Assembly: GCF_001661345.1 (NCBI RefSeq)
Contig: NW_017962913.1
Span: 873,428 to 937,427 of the forward strand
Direction: 5' to 3'
DNA: 64,000 nt
Source: Ascoidea rubescens DSM 1968
Lineage: Eukaryota > Ascomycota > Saccharomycetes > Ascoideales > Ascoideaceae
Positions 50,602-60,904 of the stretch are shown here, in pieces. A program made the position numbers and the translations under genes. The notes under the pieces are model-generated. The model did no database searches, had not been told where the DNA came from, and worked only from the letters and a program-made list of their open reading frames with translations. Every line of letters starts with the position of its first letter. The first letter of the stretch is position 1.

Positions 50602-53600
50602 ATGATGAGCAACAACCTCTTTGGCAGCAACACTGTGAATCCTTTCTCGTTGGCCTCGCTCCAGAACAGCTCTGTGCCTGCTCCCATCACCAACCCATTC
50701 CAGCCTTTGAGCTCTTTTGCCAGCTCCAACCTCAATATCAATAATGCCACCATCAATGATTCAAACCTCAGCACTGCTAACAATGCTGCCAACCCTTTCC
50801 AAAGGAGTTCTAGCAATACTCTCAACATGGCTAATGGAACATCAAATCCACCTTTAAATTTAAATTCAAATTCAAATTCAAACCAAAATTACCCAAAAAA
50901 TCCCTTTGGTTTTTCCAATAATCCCACCAATCCCCAAATTAATACATTTCAACCAAACATTCTGGCTTTTAGCAGTAATAACGACATTTTTAATAACAAT
51001 AATACCTTTAATAATAATAATACTTTTAATACTAATAACAATAACAACAATAATAACAATAACAACAGTAATAATATAATTTCAAATACTAATGATTTCT
51101 TTAATTCAAATTTGAATTTTGGTTTCAAGATCAAACCAACCTCAAATTTTTCCAATAATCTTAACAATTACAGTAATGATAAACAAGAAATAGTAACCAG
51201 AAATAACACCTTTCAAAATGCAAGATCTCTGCAAAATTCTGATAATTCTAATAAATTCAAAAATTTTAAAAGAAGAAATGAAAACGAAAATGTCAATAAT
51301 AAAAACAAATACAATAATAAAAACAAATTCAACAATAACAATAACAATAACAATAACAATAACAATAACAATAACAATAACAATAACAATAACGATACTA
51401 ATACCTCTAATACCTCTAATACCTCTAATAAAAATAAGAAATTAAAAAAATCAATGATTAAAAAACCAAGATTTATAGATTATAGTTTACAAAAAAATTC
51501 TAAGAATCTTGATATAAATAAACCAATTTTTTCAAATCCTTCTCAATATGGCTTCAAATCTCAATCTTCAGCTTTGGACACAGAAACCATACAGTACATT
51601 CATAAACTTTCTATCGAACCAAAACTATTCTCCCAAGCTGAAATAAACTCAAAAAATGACCTAAACCTATATCAATGGGATCATCAAAATCAACTAGACA
51701 TGTTCAATCTAGAAAATTCATACAACGGCAATAATTTGAAAACAATTTATGAAAATTTACAGCAAATGATTAAACTGGAAAGACTAGAAATGGAAAATAG
51801 AGGTCTAGTAGATAAAAAAGATGCTCCAAAAAATTTATCTGATGCTATAATCTTTAGAGGTACATGCCTAGATATGTGTCCCACCTATGAAAGAATCGAA
51901 AGATATCTAACAAAATCGTTTAATCAATCTGAATTCGACCAAAATTTAAATAGACTATCAAGAGATAAAGCTATAACAACCTTTAAAAGATCTGAAGCTG
52001 ATCAAGTTTCTCCTTTACCTTCCCAAGTTCGTCCTCCATCAATTTTAATGAAAACTTTAAATTATATCATCAACAACATTATTGATCAATTGCCTCAATC
52101 AAATAATTTCATATGGGATAGAACCAGAGCTATAAGAAAAGATTTCACTTATCAAAACTATCATGGAATCGAAACTATCATTTGCACTGAAAAAATCGTT
52201 AGAATTCATTTATTTACTCTTCATATAATGTCTAAAAACCCTGACATCAAATATGAACAACAACAAGAAATTGAACAATTAAATAACTCTTTGCAATCTT
52301 TATTAGGTTTCTATGATGATTTTAGAGATAAAAAATTAAAATTACCTTTTCCAGAATCCGAAGCTGAATTTAGAGCTTATTATTTAATAACACAACTACG
52401 TGATCCAACTTTAGATAGAGAAATTCAAAATTTACCCAATGAAATTTTTTACTCAAAACACATTCAATTGGCTCTTCTATTTAGAAAATTGGCTTCCTAT
52501 AATAACACTGATTCAAAAATGTATTTTAATTCAGAAAATTCCTTAAATTTATTCACAAAATTTTTCGAATCTGTTTACTCAAATGATGTACCTTTTTTAT
52601 TAGCTTGTGCTTTAGAAACAAAATTTAATGAAATCAGATTCTATGCTTTAAATTCCATATTTAAATGCTTTCATCCAAGGGGAACAACTTCACTTCGAAT
52701 TTTGTTAAATCCTTTAGGCTTTGATAACATCGATCTGTTAATCCAATTCTTAAATAACTATAAAATAAATATTCAAAGGGACTCAAACTCAAATGAAACT
52801 TTTGTTAAAAACTCAGAAATTCAACTGTCTTTGGATTTGAAATCCGAAAAGGGTTTCTCAATTCAACAAGCATTCGATCAAAGAATCGATAATAAAATGG
52901 GAAACCTAAATAGAATCCAAATTATTAACGGTCAATATTCCTCTCAAGATAATGATATTGAAACGTATGCTTCACTTTATGACTCTTCAAATCACATTAA
53001 CTATGATATTCTAAACACTCTAATATCCTCAACAAATATAAACAATAATCAAAATAATCAAAATAATCAAAATAATAGCTTTAATAATTTTAGTAATAAT
53101 TTTAGTAATAACTTTATCAATAATTTTAATAATAACCAAAACTTGTTTCCACCTGCTTCAACAACCCAAAATGTTCTTAATACTGTCGATTTAAAAGCAC
53201 AAGAACAGGAATTGAAATCAAAATTAAAACTAGAAGCTCAAATTCAAGAACAAGAAAAATTGAAAAAATTAAAACAACTCAAAATTCAAGAGCAAAAAGA
53301 ATTGGAAGAAAAAAGAATCAAGGAAAAACTTGAACAAGAAAGAAAAGAAAGAGAACTTCAAATGAAACTTCAATATGAAGAGGAACAAAGACAGTTACAA
53401 CTGCGTTTGAAAGCAGAGGCTAAAGCTGCAGAAAAAGCAAGACTTGAATTAGAAGCACAAAAAAAAAGAGAAGAGGAAGAGCTAAGATTGCAAAAAATAA
53501 AAGAAATCGAAAAACAGGCTAAAATCAGAAGAGAAAAAAAAACTAAATTGATTAGTGGTTTGTCTTCTGAGCTTTTGAACTGTTTTCTAAAAGAAGTTTC

Positions 53601-55278
53601 TTATCTCAACTCTTTGGAAATTTTAGCTCAAAACTTTAACAATAAAAACTTAAAGAAGAAAATTATTGAAAAAATTAAAATAGTTTCCAAGAAATCAAAA
53701 GCCAGATTTGATAGTAAAAAACGTAAAAGAAATGAGTTTATGATTAGCATGACCGAAATGGGGTTTGTACCAAATTTGGATCATAATACTAAAAGATTTA
53801 AAATAATTTCTCGACTAAATAATTTAGATAAGGATTCAATTGCACCAGAAGATAGCCTGAAAATAAATTATATAATTGAACAAAATAATAATATGGGAAT
53901 TGTTACTAAAAATCCATATGATGTTTCTTTTAATGAAAATCAAAATATTGAAATTTTTAATTCCCAAAAGGCTAAAAACAAATTACTATGGGCACCTCTT
54001 CAATTGGATTTTATGTTGGAAATTTTATCAAATAATTATAAAGATTTGGATAAAAAAGGCAAAATTGATTTAGCCTTTCATTTTAGTGTTAGTAACTGGG
54101 ATTCTCCTTCAGGAAAATGGTTTATAAATAAATTTAACTTGGTATATAATGAGAAAGATCAATCATTTGAAAACTCTTTGAATAATGAAACAATCTCACT
54201 TAAATTTTCAAACAAAGTCACCATCAAGAATGAATCAATTATTTCATTTGTTGTTTTTGAGTGTGGCATTGAAACCGGAAGTGATTTAGTATCTGATGGA
54301 AATAGATTATATAAATTATTACAAAGAGAACTCTCAAAATCTAAATATAAAATCCAACTTTTACTTATTTGTTGGAACACTAACGGATTGGAGATACTGA
54401 AGGTAATAGAAATACTAAATCTTAAAAATATAAAACTAGAGTTTAGGGATTTGTTGAATGATGTTTTATTTTGTAATTTGGATATAATTGCAACTCCTTC
54501 TAAGACACCGAGTGTGCTTGAAAATAAAAAGTATGAAAAAAATATGTCAACAGTTTTAAATGGAAGAATTATGAAATCTTTAGAGGAGATTTCTTCTGGT
54601 TTTAATTTTTTACCAACAAAATATGGAGCAAGATTAAAAGATTTGGACAGGAAATTAAAAGAGATTAGAAATTCAGAAAAACTGGATAAGCTTAGAAAAG
54701 AAAAAATTGAAAAATTAAAGCTTAAAGAAGAGAAGGAAATCACTGGAAGGATTAACATTGAAATCAAAAATAGAAAAAGACTAGACTATTTGGAAAAACA
54801 TGTGAATAACCATCAAAAATCACATTCATTTTCTAGTACAAAAGGGCAGAGTAGAAATGGGTTAAATAATAGCACAATTTCATTAAATGACGAATCGTTG
54901 CATTCTATTTATATTTCCAGAGGGAATTCAACCAGAAATAATACCACCAACAATAGAAACAACAGCATTATTAATGGCAGTATTAATAATGATAGTTATA
55001 ATGACATTAAAAAAACCAATGTTAATAATAATATTGAAATGTCAATTTTATCATTTTCAACTCCCATTTCTAAATCATTTAGTGCTAATCGTAGTGAATT
55101 TCCTGATCACTCTTCCAACTTTAACAATGGAATTGGTGTATATCCTAAAAGCAATCAAAACACCGGCAAAAAAAGAAGTATGAATATCGGTTCTAATAAT
55201 GATTTTAAGATTCCTGAAAATTTGTTGAGCTTAAAACAGCTTGCTCAAAGTATCAATAAAAAATATTCTAAACAATAG
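50602..55278 (+). CDS. SAC3: TREX-2 mRNA export scaffold Sac3
   Basis: A 1558-residue scaffold of TREX-2, which couples SAGA transcription to mRNA export at the nuclear pore with Thp1, Sem1, Sus1 and Cdc31. The N-terminus carries NPF and a few FG/GF motifs (NLFGSN, NPFGF, NFGF), as expected for Mex67 and pore binding, and a 21-Asn run (51331-51393). The Sac3/GANP domain starts at FRGTCLDMCPTYERIERY (about residue 418) and includes WDRTRAIRKDFTYQNYHGI and the PCI-like helices to about residue 720. A Lys/Glu coiled coil (865-985) runs into LSSELLNCFLKEVSYLNSLEIL, the likely Cdc31/Sus1-binding helix. The C-terminal half has a further folded region, LLICWNTNGLEILKVIE, and a basic tail. The second ATG at 50605 is an alternative start. 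Confidence 0.93.
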   Translation: MMSNNLFGSNTVNPFSLASLQNSSVPAPITNPFQPLSSFASSNLNINNATINDSNLSTANNAANPFQRSSSNTLNMANGTSNPPLNLNSNSNSNQNYPKNPFGFSNNPTNPQINTFQPNILAFSSNNDIFNNNNTFNNNNTFNTNNNNNNNNNNNSNNIISNTNDFFNSNLNFGFKIKPTSNFSNNLNNYSNDKQEIVTRNNTFQNARSLQNSDNSNKFKNFKRRNENENVNNKNKYNNKNKFNNNNNNNNNNNNNNNNNNNNNDTNTSNTSNTSNKNKKLKKSMIKKPRFIDYSLQKNSKNLDINKPIFSNPSQYGFKSQSSALDTETIQYIHKLSIEPKLFSQAEINSKNDLNLYQWDHQNQLDMFNLENSYNGNNLKTIYENLQQMIKLERLEMENRGLVDKKDAPKNLSDAIIFRGTCLDMCPTYERIERYLTKSFNQSEFDQNLNRLSRDKAITTFKRSEADQVSPLPSQVRPPSILMKTLNYIINNIIDQLPQSNNFIWDRTRAIRKDFTYQNYHGIETIICTEKIVRIHLFTLHIMSKNPDIKYEQQQEIEQLNNSLQSLLGFYDDFRDKKLKLPFPESEAEFRAYYLITQLRDPTLDREIQNLPNEIFYSKHIQLALLFRKLASYNNTDSKMYFNSENSLNLFTKFFESVYSNDVPFLLACALETKFNEIRFYALNSIFKCFHPRGTTSLRILLNPLGFDNIDLLIQFLNNYKINIQRDSNSNETFVKNSEIQLSLDLKSEKGFSIQQAFDQRIDNKMGNLNRIQIINGQYSSQDNDIETYASLYDSSNHINYDILNTLISSTNINNNQNNQNNQNNSFNNFSNNFSNNFINNFNNNQNLFPPASTTQNVLNTVDLKAQEQELKSKLKLEAQIQEQEKLKKLKQLKIQEQKELEEKRIKEKLEQERKERELQMKLQYEEEQRQLQLRLKAEAKAAEKARLELEAQKKREEEELRLQKIKEIEKQAKIRREKKTKLISGLSSELLNCFLKEVSYLNSLEILAQNFNNKNLKKKIIEKIKIVSKKSKARFDSKKRKRNEFMISMTEMGFVPNLDHNTKRFKIISRLNNLDKDSIAPEDSLKINYIIEQNNNMGIVTKNPYDVSFNENQNIEIFNSQKAKNKLLWAPLQLDFMLEILSNNYKDLDKKGKIDLAFHFSVSNWDSPSGKWFINKFNLVYNEKDQSFENSLNNETISLKFSNKVTIKNESIISFVVFECGIETGSDLVSDGNRLYKLLQRELSKSKYKIQLLLICWNTNGLEILKVIEILNLKNIKLEFRDLLNDVLFCNLDIIATPSKTPSVLENKKYEKNMSTVLNGRIMKSLEEISSGFNFLPTKYGARLKDLDRKLKEIRNSEKLDKLRKEKIEKLKLKEEKEITGRINIEIKNRKRLDYLEKHVNNHQKSHSFSSTKGQSRNGLNNSTISLNDESLHSIYISRGNSTRNNTTNNRNNSIINGSINNDSYNDIKKTNVNNNIEMSILSFSTPISKSFSANRSEFPDHSSNFNNGIGVYPKSNQNTGKKRSMNIGSNNDFKIPENLLSLKQLAQSINKKYSKQ
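51331..51393 (+). repeat. AACAAT hexamer repeat encoding 21 Asn in SAC3
   Basis: Alternating AAC/AAT codons as in MBP1, without other codons. It encodes a pure Asn run before the Sac3 core domain. Confidence 0.8.
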
Positions 55279-55445
55279 ATAAAGCTTATTCACATTTTTG
55301 TTATTTTTGTTATTCACATTATTTATATATTAATTCATGCTTTTTTTTTGCATTTTTTTCACCCAATAACAGTTCTTTGTCATTCTAACTTTGTATAAAT
55401 AGTTATGTAATATAATAATTTTTTTTTCTGTACCTTTTCATTTTT

Positions 55446-56546
55446 TCATGTGTTTAAATAGATTTGATCCCATAAATATAGACAGCCATTAGAGTTTGAG
55501 GCTACTACATAATCAAAATTAGGAAGATATTCAGCATCCAAAAATATGTTCTTTTCGTTTTCTGTAGATGTAATTAGTTGATAAAAACAGGATGATTGGG
55601 GGTTTATATTCCAAATATAAACACTGCCTGATTCTGACCCAGATATAACAAAATTATCACTTTTTTTTTGAATAAATTTGGCTTTAATCTTGTAAGTTGT
55701 ATCTCGCTTAGACTTTTTGAATGACTGTAGAATATGGAAACCTGTCCCTGTGTTTCTTTGTAAATACTCTATTTTCTTTGTCTTTTTCTGATTGATATCA
55801 CTTGTAATGTTTAGATCTAGCATCTTTAGACTTGTGTTCAAGGAACCTACCAAACAAAAACTGGGATATAGAGAATTGTTAAGCAAGGCATTTGACAAAG
55901 ATATTGATGTGATTGGGTTAGTTTCAGACTCTTTTGAAAGTCTATCAGTGTATAAAAATCCACTTCGCAAATCAAAATGATACACATTCCCATCATTTGA
56001 GCCTGTGGAAACCAAGTAGTTGTTTGAAGAAACTGCAAGACAGTTCAAAGAATCCTTTGCTTTTTTATAGCTTTGAATTGGTTTCACTGTTGATGCCTTT
56101 AAATCAAAAAAATTCAAAGTATTATCATTGTTAACAGAGACAATGAGAGAATCATTCAAAAACTTGCAGTCGTTATTTTCAACCCAGTTTCTTTTATCAA
56201 AAATTTTTTTGACGCTTTTGCTCGTAATAATGTCTTGAACTATCAAAGAATTACCAGAAGAGATCAATATTTTGGTGTTTGAAGTATTCAAGTCAATATT
56301 TGATATTGGCGAATAAGCAATCTTGGAGAACTTGAGCACTTCACAGCACAAGCTACTGTTATTGCACCCATTGTCTTCCTTACTGTGATTACCATCAGCA
56401 TCGTTATCACCCATTGATATTGACGACAACCTGATAGTAGAATCCTTAGCGCCAGTAAACACATATCTTCCAGAAGAAGAAACAGCCAATGCTGTGATAG
56501 GAGAATCATGAGCTCTAGAGGAATAGGCTGCTGTTTTTTTGATCAT
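55446..56546 (-). CDS. WD40 protein, WDR83/MORG1-like
   Basis: A 366-residue seven-bladed propeller. It follows metazoan WDR83 (MORG1) in order: SPITALAVSSSGRYVFTGAKDSTIRLS, KIFDKRNWVENNDCKFL, FDLKASTVKPIQSYKKAKDSLNCLAVSSNNYLVSTGSNDGNVYHFDLRSGFLYTDRLS, then CLVGSLNTSLKMLDLN and FVISGSESGSVYIWN. WDR83 is a scaffold linked to spliceosomes and MAPK modules. I know of no clear orthologue in S. cerevisiae, so its role here is open. Blade sequences are weak in places (residues 70-125). The first ATG is at 56546; the frame runs six codons further to a TTG. It is convergent with SAC3. Confidence 0.72.
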   Translation of the reverse strand: MIKKTAAYSSRAHDSPITALAVSSSGRYVFTGAKDSTIRLSSISMGDNDADGNHSKEDNGCNNSSLCCEVLKFSKIAYSPISNIDLNTSNTKILISSGNSLIVQDIITSKSVKKIFDKRNWVENNDCKFLNDSLIVSVNNDNTLNFFDLKASTVKPIQSYKKAKDSLNCLAVSSNNYLVSTGSNDGNVYHFDLRSGFLYTDRLSKESETNPITSISLSNALLNNSLYPSFCLVGSLNTSLKMLDLNITSDINQKKTKKIEYLQRNTGTGFHILQSFKKSKRDTTYKIKAKFIQKKSDNFVISGSESGSVYIWNINPQSSCFYQLITSTENEKNIFLDAEYLPNFDYVVASNSNGCLYLWDQIYLNT

Positions 56547-56720
56547 TATTGAGCTGAGAAACAAATTGCAACTGTTCTTTCATGCTCATGTTTTGAACCG
56601 GCAAAAAATACAATCATATCGAAATTCAAACTTAAAACTATAGCAGTTTGGCTGGATGAAAAAATTAAATAAAAGTATACACTAAACTAAACTAAAATAA
56701 AATAAAAATTATAATAAAAA

Positions 56721-59363
56721 TTAATCTGATTTCTTACTGCTACCATCCAATAAAACAGGTGATGCTGGCTTCACCGTATCCTTTTCACTTACCTGTGGTT
56801 TTGAGCTGACAGACTCAGTGGTGAGGACTTTTGATATCACCTCGTGTTCAGCATTGCTTTCAGTTTGGCTTTCGGCTTCAATGATAGTACTTTCGGCAGC
56901 AGCAGCAGCAACTGGCTCGTCCTCAGGCTCATCTGATGGAAATATTTCAGTATCCACAGTTGGGTCACATAGTCTGTCAGCAATATTTTTCTTTCCATTT
57001 TTGGTTAAATCAGTCTTCCATTTGTTGACAATTTCACCCAATTGTATGTTTTTAACTCCATATGTCAAGCCAAAAATAGCACATTCAGACAATCTTTCAC
57101 TGTGAGCTAACAAATCCACAATTTTTTCTCTTTCACCAGTTAACCAATAACAGTTGAAAGCCAAATTGAATTTTCTGGATTCTTCCGCTTCTATTCCCAA
57201 CTCTCTTAGTTTATTTAAATTATTGAAAGATGAAAAAATCAAAAATAAGGATTCCAAATCTTTTGCTTTTTCGTAACAGTCGATTGCTAATTTATAGTTG
57301 AATGATTTTAACGATAAGTCACCCAAGGTTCTCCATTTACTTTCATTATTTTCCTCGGTTGCAATTGTATAAGCTTGTTTGAAATCTTTCATTTTTAATG
57401 ATAATTGAAATTTTTGTTCATTGTCTGTAGAAATTTCCAAAGCTTCTTCGATGTAACCTTGAGATTCTAAGAAACTTGAAATTTTTGATTTTTCATTTGA
57501 TGTTAAGCTTAGCTCATTTTCATAATAAAGAGACATTGCGTCTTCTAGATTTCCTCTTAATACTATTGTTTGATATTCAAGAATTGTTAAAGAGAGACGA
57601 TATGAAGAAACGTTTATATCTTTGTCAGCAACATATATTTTGTTGTCTCTTGGTAAATAACCTAATAAATACATGTTTTTGTCAAAATGAGAAATATTAA
57701 AAGTTTTACCACCAACAAGATAATTCAATCTATTAGTTGAAGTGGTAAAGATGAAAACATCACCAACCCATTTACCACTTGTAATGGATTCAGACAAGTC
57801 ATGAAGAACATCAAAACTGGCTTCAACACCTTCTTCTGGATCAATATCATTGTTAGAAGCAGCTTGTAAAAAGACATCTTTGTTATATTTTAAAACATAG
57901 GATGCATCAGAGCAAATTATAATAACCAATTCTCCAGAATCCGACCATACAACATCAATTGGATCAACATCAATTCTTCTGATTAATTTACCAGTTTCCC
58001 AATCGAAGAAAGATACAAAGCCGCCTTCAACAGATTTAACACCAAGTAAAGTTCCACCAAATATTTTATCGGCGCTATAAACAAAATTTGGGGTTGAAGA
58101 GGGATTTTCTCTAAAATTTTTGAAAATTTTAATTGATTGTAATTCATCCCTAATTGCATATTCATTTGAATCTTGAGCCCAAACAAAATCTAAAGCATCA
58201 CCATAGCTTTTATTTCTCCATGCTAGTGAGGTATAAATGATATATTCTCCATCACCAGTAACAGCTACAAATCTACCGTTTGGTGAGTGCTTTAAAGAAG
58301 TTGGAAACATTTCAGTTGTACCCAATTCCTTTTGAGGTAAAGGCAAGATTTCACCATCAGAGATTGAGTCGACGTTTGATGTTTTGATAACAGTTGTGAA
58401 GACTTCTGAATTTTTTGCCCAAATAATTTTACCCACTGGATCCATTGATAAAGCGGGTTCTTCATTTCCTAATTTTAAAATAACATTACCAGAATCAAAA
58501 CCAACACCTACTAAATTCGAGCCTTTTTTGGTTGTAACACACCATGCTCTTTCTAAGCCATAGTTTAAGGATTTTTCCAATTTGTAAGTATTTGAGTTCC
58601 AAATTTTAATTGTTGAATCTTCAGAACCAGAAATGATTAGAGGTAGTTCAGGATGAAAAACGGCAAATGAAACATTAGATAAATGGCCCTCTAAGGTTGC
58701 TATACAGGCCTTGGTTTGATAATCCCAAATTTTTATGGTTCTATCATCAGAAGAAGTGATCAAGTAGGGTTTATCGGATTGTGGGTAGTAATCAAGATAA
58801 TTGACACCTTTTGCTTCATGAGCATCCAAAGTGAAATTTGGAACTGGTTGACCAAGGGACCAGATTTTAACAGATCTATCGAGAGAAGCAGAAGCAAAAG
58901 TGTTTAAATCCTTTGGATTGAAAGCAACCGACATTACATAGTGTTGATGGCCTTCAAAGATTTGTTCGAGTTTCCAATTTTTGTCCCAATTCCATAATTT
59001 TACAGTCATATCATCACTTCCAGTTAAAATGTAGGGCTTTGAGAGGTGAACAGCGATGCTTCTAATATAATCAGGATGAGCTTCAAACTGAGTGATTTTT
59101 TCAGAAGTATTGTAATTGTAAACTCTTATTTTGAAATCATCAGAGCCTACAACTATCCAATTTTTTCTTGCAATGAATCGTCCAGCACGAACAGGCACAT
59201 CAGTCACATCAATTGTCTTGATTTTGGTATTTGTTTCATAAGACCATATTTCAACTTTGCCAGAATAAAGAGTGGTTAGCACCCAAGGTTCAGTTGGATG
59301 CAAATCGATCCCTTTGACCCTATCAGTCCTGGTGCTGAATTCCTTTGTAATATCCAATTTCAT
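56721..59363 (-). CDS. SEC27: Coatomer beta' subunit (COPI)
   Basis: An 880-residue subunit of the COPI coat, which returns dilysine-tagged proteins from Golgi to ER. It opens MKLDITKEFSTRTDRVKGIDLHPTEPWVL, nearly invariant in beta'-COP. WD blades follow (LTTLYSGKVEIWSYE, GSDDFKIRVYNY, GSDDMTVKLWNW, SASLDRSVKIWS, TSSDDRTIKIWDY, GSEDSTIKIWN), then a second propeller (about 310-590) and an alpha-solenoid (about 600-790) with repeated AIDCYEKAKD and AFNCYWLTGE patterns. The C-terminal 80 residues are an acidic Ala/Glu/Ser tail ending KKSD. Length agrees with S. cerevisiae Sec27 (889). It is divergent from YPI1. Confidence 0.97.
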   Translation of the reverse strand: MKLDITKEFSTRTDRVKGIDLHPTEPWVLTTLYSGKVEIWSYETNTKIKTIDVTDVPVRAGRFIARKNWIVVGSDDFKIRVYNYNTSEKITQFEAHPDYIRSIAVHLSKPYILTGSDDMTVKLWNWDKNWKLEQIFEGHQHYVMSVAFNPKDLNTFASASLDRSVKIWSLGQPVPNFTLDAHEAKGVNYLDYYPQSDKPYLITSSDDRTIKIWDYQTKACIATLEGHLSNVSFAVFHPELPLIISGSEDSTIKIWNSNTYKLEKSLNYGLERAWCVTTKKGSNLVGVGFDSGNVILKLGNEEPALSMDPVGKIIWAKNSEVFTTVIKTSNVDSISDGEILPLPQKELGTTEMFPTSLKHSPNGRFVAVTGDGEYIIYTSLAWRNKSYGDALDFVWAQDSNEYAIRDELQSIKIFKNFRENPSSTPNFVYSADKIFGGTLLGVKSVEGGFVSFFDWETGKLIRRIDVDPIDVVWSDSGELVIIICSDASYVLKYNKDVFLQAASNNDIDPEEGVEASFDVLHDLSESITSGKWVGDVFIFTTSTNRLNYLVGGKTFNISHFDKNMYLLGYLPRDNKIYVADKDINVSSYRLSLTILEYQTIVLRGNLEDAMSLYYENELSLTSNEKSKISSFLESQGYIEEALEISTDNEQKFQLSLKMKDFKQAYTIATEENNESKWRTLGDLSLKSFNYKLAIDCYEKAKDLESLFLIFSSFNNLNKLRELGIEAEESRKFNLAFNCYWLTGEREKIVDLLAHSERLSECAIFGLTYGVKNIQLGEIVNKWKTDLTKNGKKNIADRLCDPTVDTEIFPSDEPEDEPVAAAAAESTIIEAESQTESNAEHEVISKVLTTESVSSKPQVSEKDTVKPASPVLLDGSSKKSD

Positions 59364-59828
59364 TTTGCTTTAGTTTGAAACTTAGCCTGTGTCAATGAGT
59401 GAAAAAAAAAGCAGCTCTGGTGGTCTATTCTGCCAGCTTATACCTCTGATCTCGATGTGCTCCACTGCCTGAAAATAGTGTGTTGTTATTTATAACCGCT
59501 TTTTCAGCTTGGTAATCAGGACCTGTGTTTAGCCAGACACATGGGATTTAGTCAGAAGCGCGTGTGCAGAACAAAGAAGTGCCTGTTAATATGATCACAC
59601 TTCAGACGTCTCGAACAGGAGTCTACGGCGGTGCAACACGCGCCGTTTTTGTGGCGCAACTGCCACTTGCGGACGGTGCAGGTGATTGCTTCCTCCCAAG
59701 GTAGGTTCACCAGAACCAACAACAGCAGCTTCAGCTTCTCATCACCAGCTCTCATCGCCAGCACAGCTAGGTCAATTTGCTCCAGTTCTATCCCCTGTGT
59801 TACTAGTTTTGCTGTTTCTTACGCCACA
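59364..59828. promoter_or_regulatory. SEC27-YPI1 divergent promoter
   Basis: 465 bp, GC-rich between about 59540 and 59720. A CGCGTGTGC site is at 59560, AGACGTCT is near 59604, and ACACGCGCC near 59636. Short open frames in this region show no family resemblance. Confidence 0.45.
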
Positions 59829-60486
59829 ATGTCCTTTCCATTGCGAACCAATATCGCCTCTGCATCGTCGAGTTCCATAACGATAGAGGAACCACCCCAC
59901 CAGGCTCATATTTTATTGCGAAACACCAACAGGAGCCAAAGACGAAGAAGCAACAATCGTGTAACTTGGACCGATGATACTGTGGATAACGAACACATGA
60001 ACAAGAAGAAAACCAAGAGTAAGTATCTGCCAGCCATTCCCAACTCATTTTCTCTTCCCGATCTATCGTTATTAACATGAAATCAAAACTAAAGTTTGTT
60101 GCATTTTTCATCCCCAGAGGAATTTTGATGAGTCTTCTGATTCTGGTTCTTCTTCAGACTCAGACTCCGGATCTGAATCTGAATCGGATTCAGGTTCCAA
60201 TCCTGGTTTTGGTGGTTTTGGCAATAATCCCTTTTCACCAAACAATGATGATAGAAACTATAATGATCACGACGATGGTGACGATGGCTTGAAGGATATA
60301 GATGTGGAAAGCCAAAACAATCATGACTCAAATCTTGAAGAATGTTCTTGCAATCACAATCACTCCACGAGGAAATCAAAAAAGAATAGAAAATCTAAAG
60401 TTAAAAGACCTTCAAGTCCAAATGCTTACGAAAAACAACCTTTTTATGAAAACAAATCAAAACTTCCTCCTCATTCAGGAAATTAG
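59829..60486 (+). CDS. YPI1: Protein phosphatase 1 inhibitor/regulator Ypi1 (two exons)
   Basis: Ypi1 binds and regulates the PP1 catalytic subunit Glc7 in the nucleus, with Sds22. The CDS is join(59829..60018, 60095..60486), 193 residues. Exon 1 ends in NRVTWTDDTVDNEHMNKKKTK, the PP1-docking and signature block of the Ypi1/PPP1R11 family. Exon 2 continues ICCIFHPQRNFDESSDSGSSS, and the spliced junction restores KKKTKICCIFHPQ, as in S. cerevisiae and human. An acidic Asp/Ser/Glu stretch, a CSCNHNHS cluster, and the terminal KRPSSPNAYEKQPFYENKSK, matching the family end RSYSPNAYEIQPDY, follow. Without splicing the frame terminates at 60080. The assignment is strong. Confidence 0.93.
60019..60094 (+). 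other. YPI1: YPI1 intron (76 nt)
   Basis: The donor is GTAAGT at 60019, with a likely branch point TTATTAAC ending at 60076. The acceptor is AAAG ending at 60094, preceded by A-rich and not pyrimidine-rich sequence. It is phase 1. It interrupts the most conserved motif of the protein, so the junction is well constrained. Confidence 0.88.
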
Positions 60487-60904
60487 TGCACTGCAATTTA
60501 AAATCTACAATCTACATTGTACAATCTACAACTTATAATTTTTAATTTTTCATTTCCTTTTAGAATTCCATTTAGAATTTTAATTTTCATCACTGCAATT
60601 TTTATCGTCAAAGCATTGTAAAGGTAACTTTTTTTATTTTGGTTTTTCATTTCTCGCTTTTTTTTGTATTTACATTTGTTTTGGGGTTGTTTTTTTTGTT
60701 TTTTTCTTTTCTGATAATAATCACTATCGATAAAATATCTTGGTTACCATTAAAATTTAAATTTTCAGTATAAAAAATGTTCCCTATCAACTTATCACTC
60801 ATTTTTCTATATAATATATAACTAATATAAATGTAAAATTTATCTCCTATATCTCTTTGAATTTCATATTTAAAACTATTTAAAAATGAAAAAAAAAAAA
60901 TTAT
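60487..60904. other. Convergent AT-rich intergenic region
   Basis: 418 bp between the YPI1 stop and the RET1 stop, with T-rich tracts (60655-60710) and an A-rich run just before the RET1 end. A CTACAATCTACA-type short repeat occurs at 60506-60535. No gene is seen. Confidence 0.45.
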
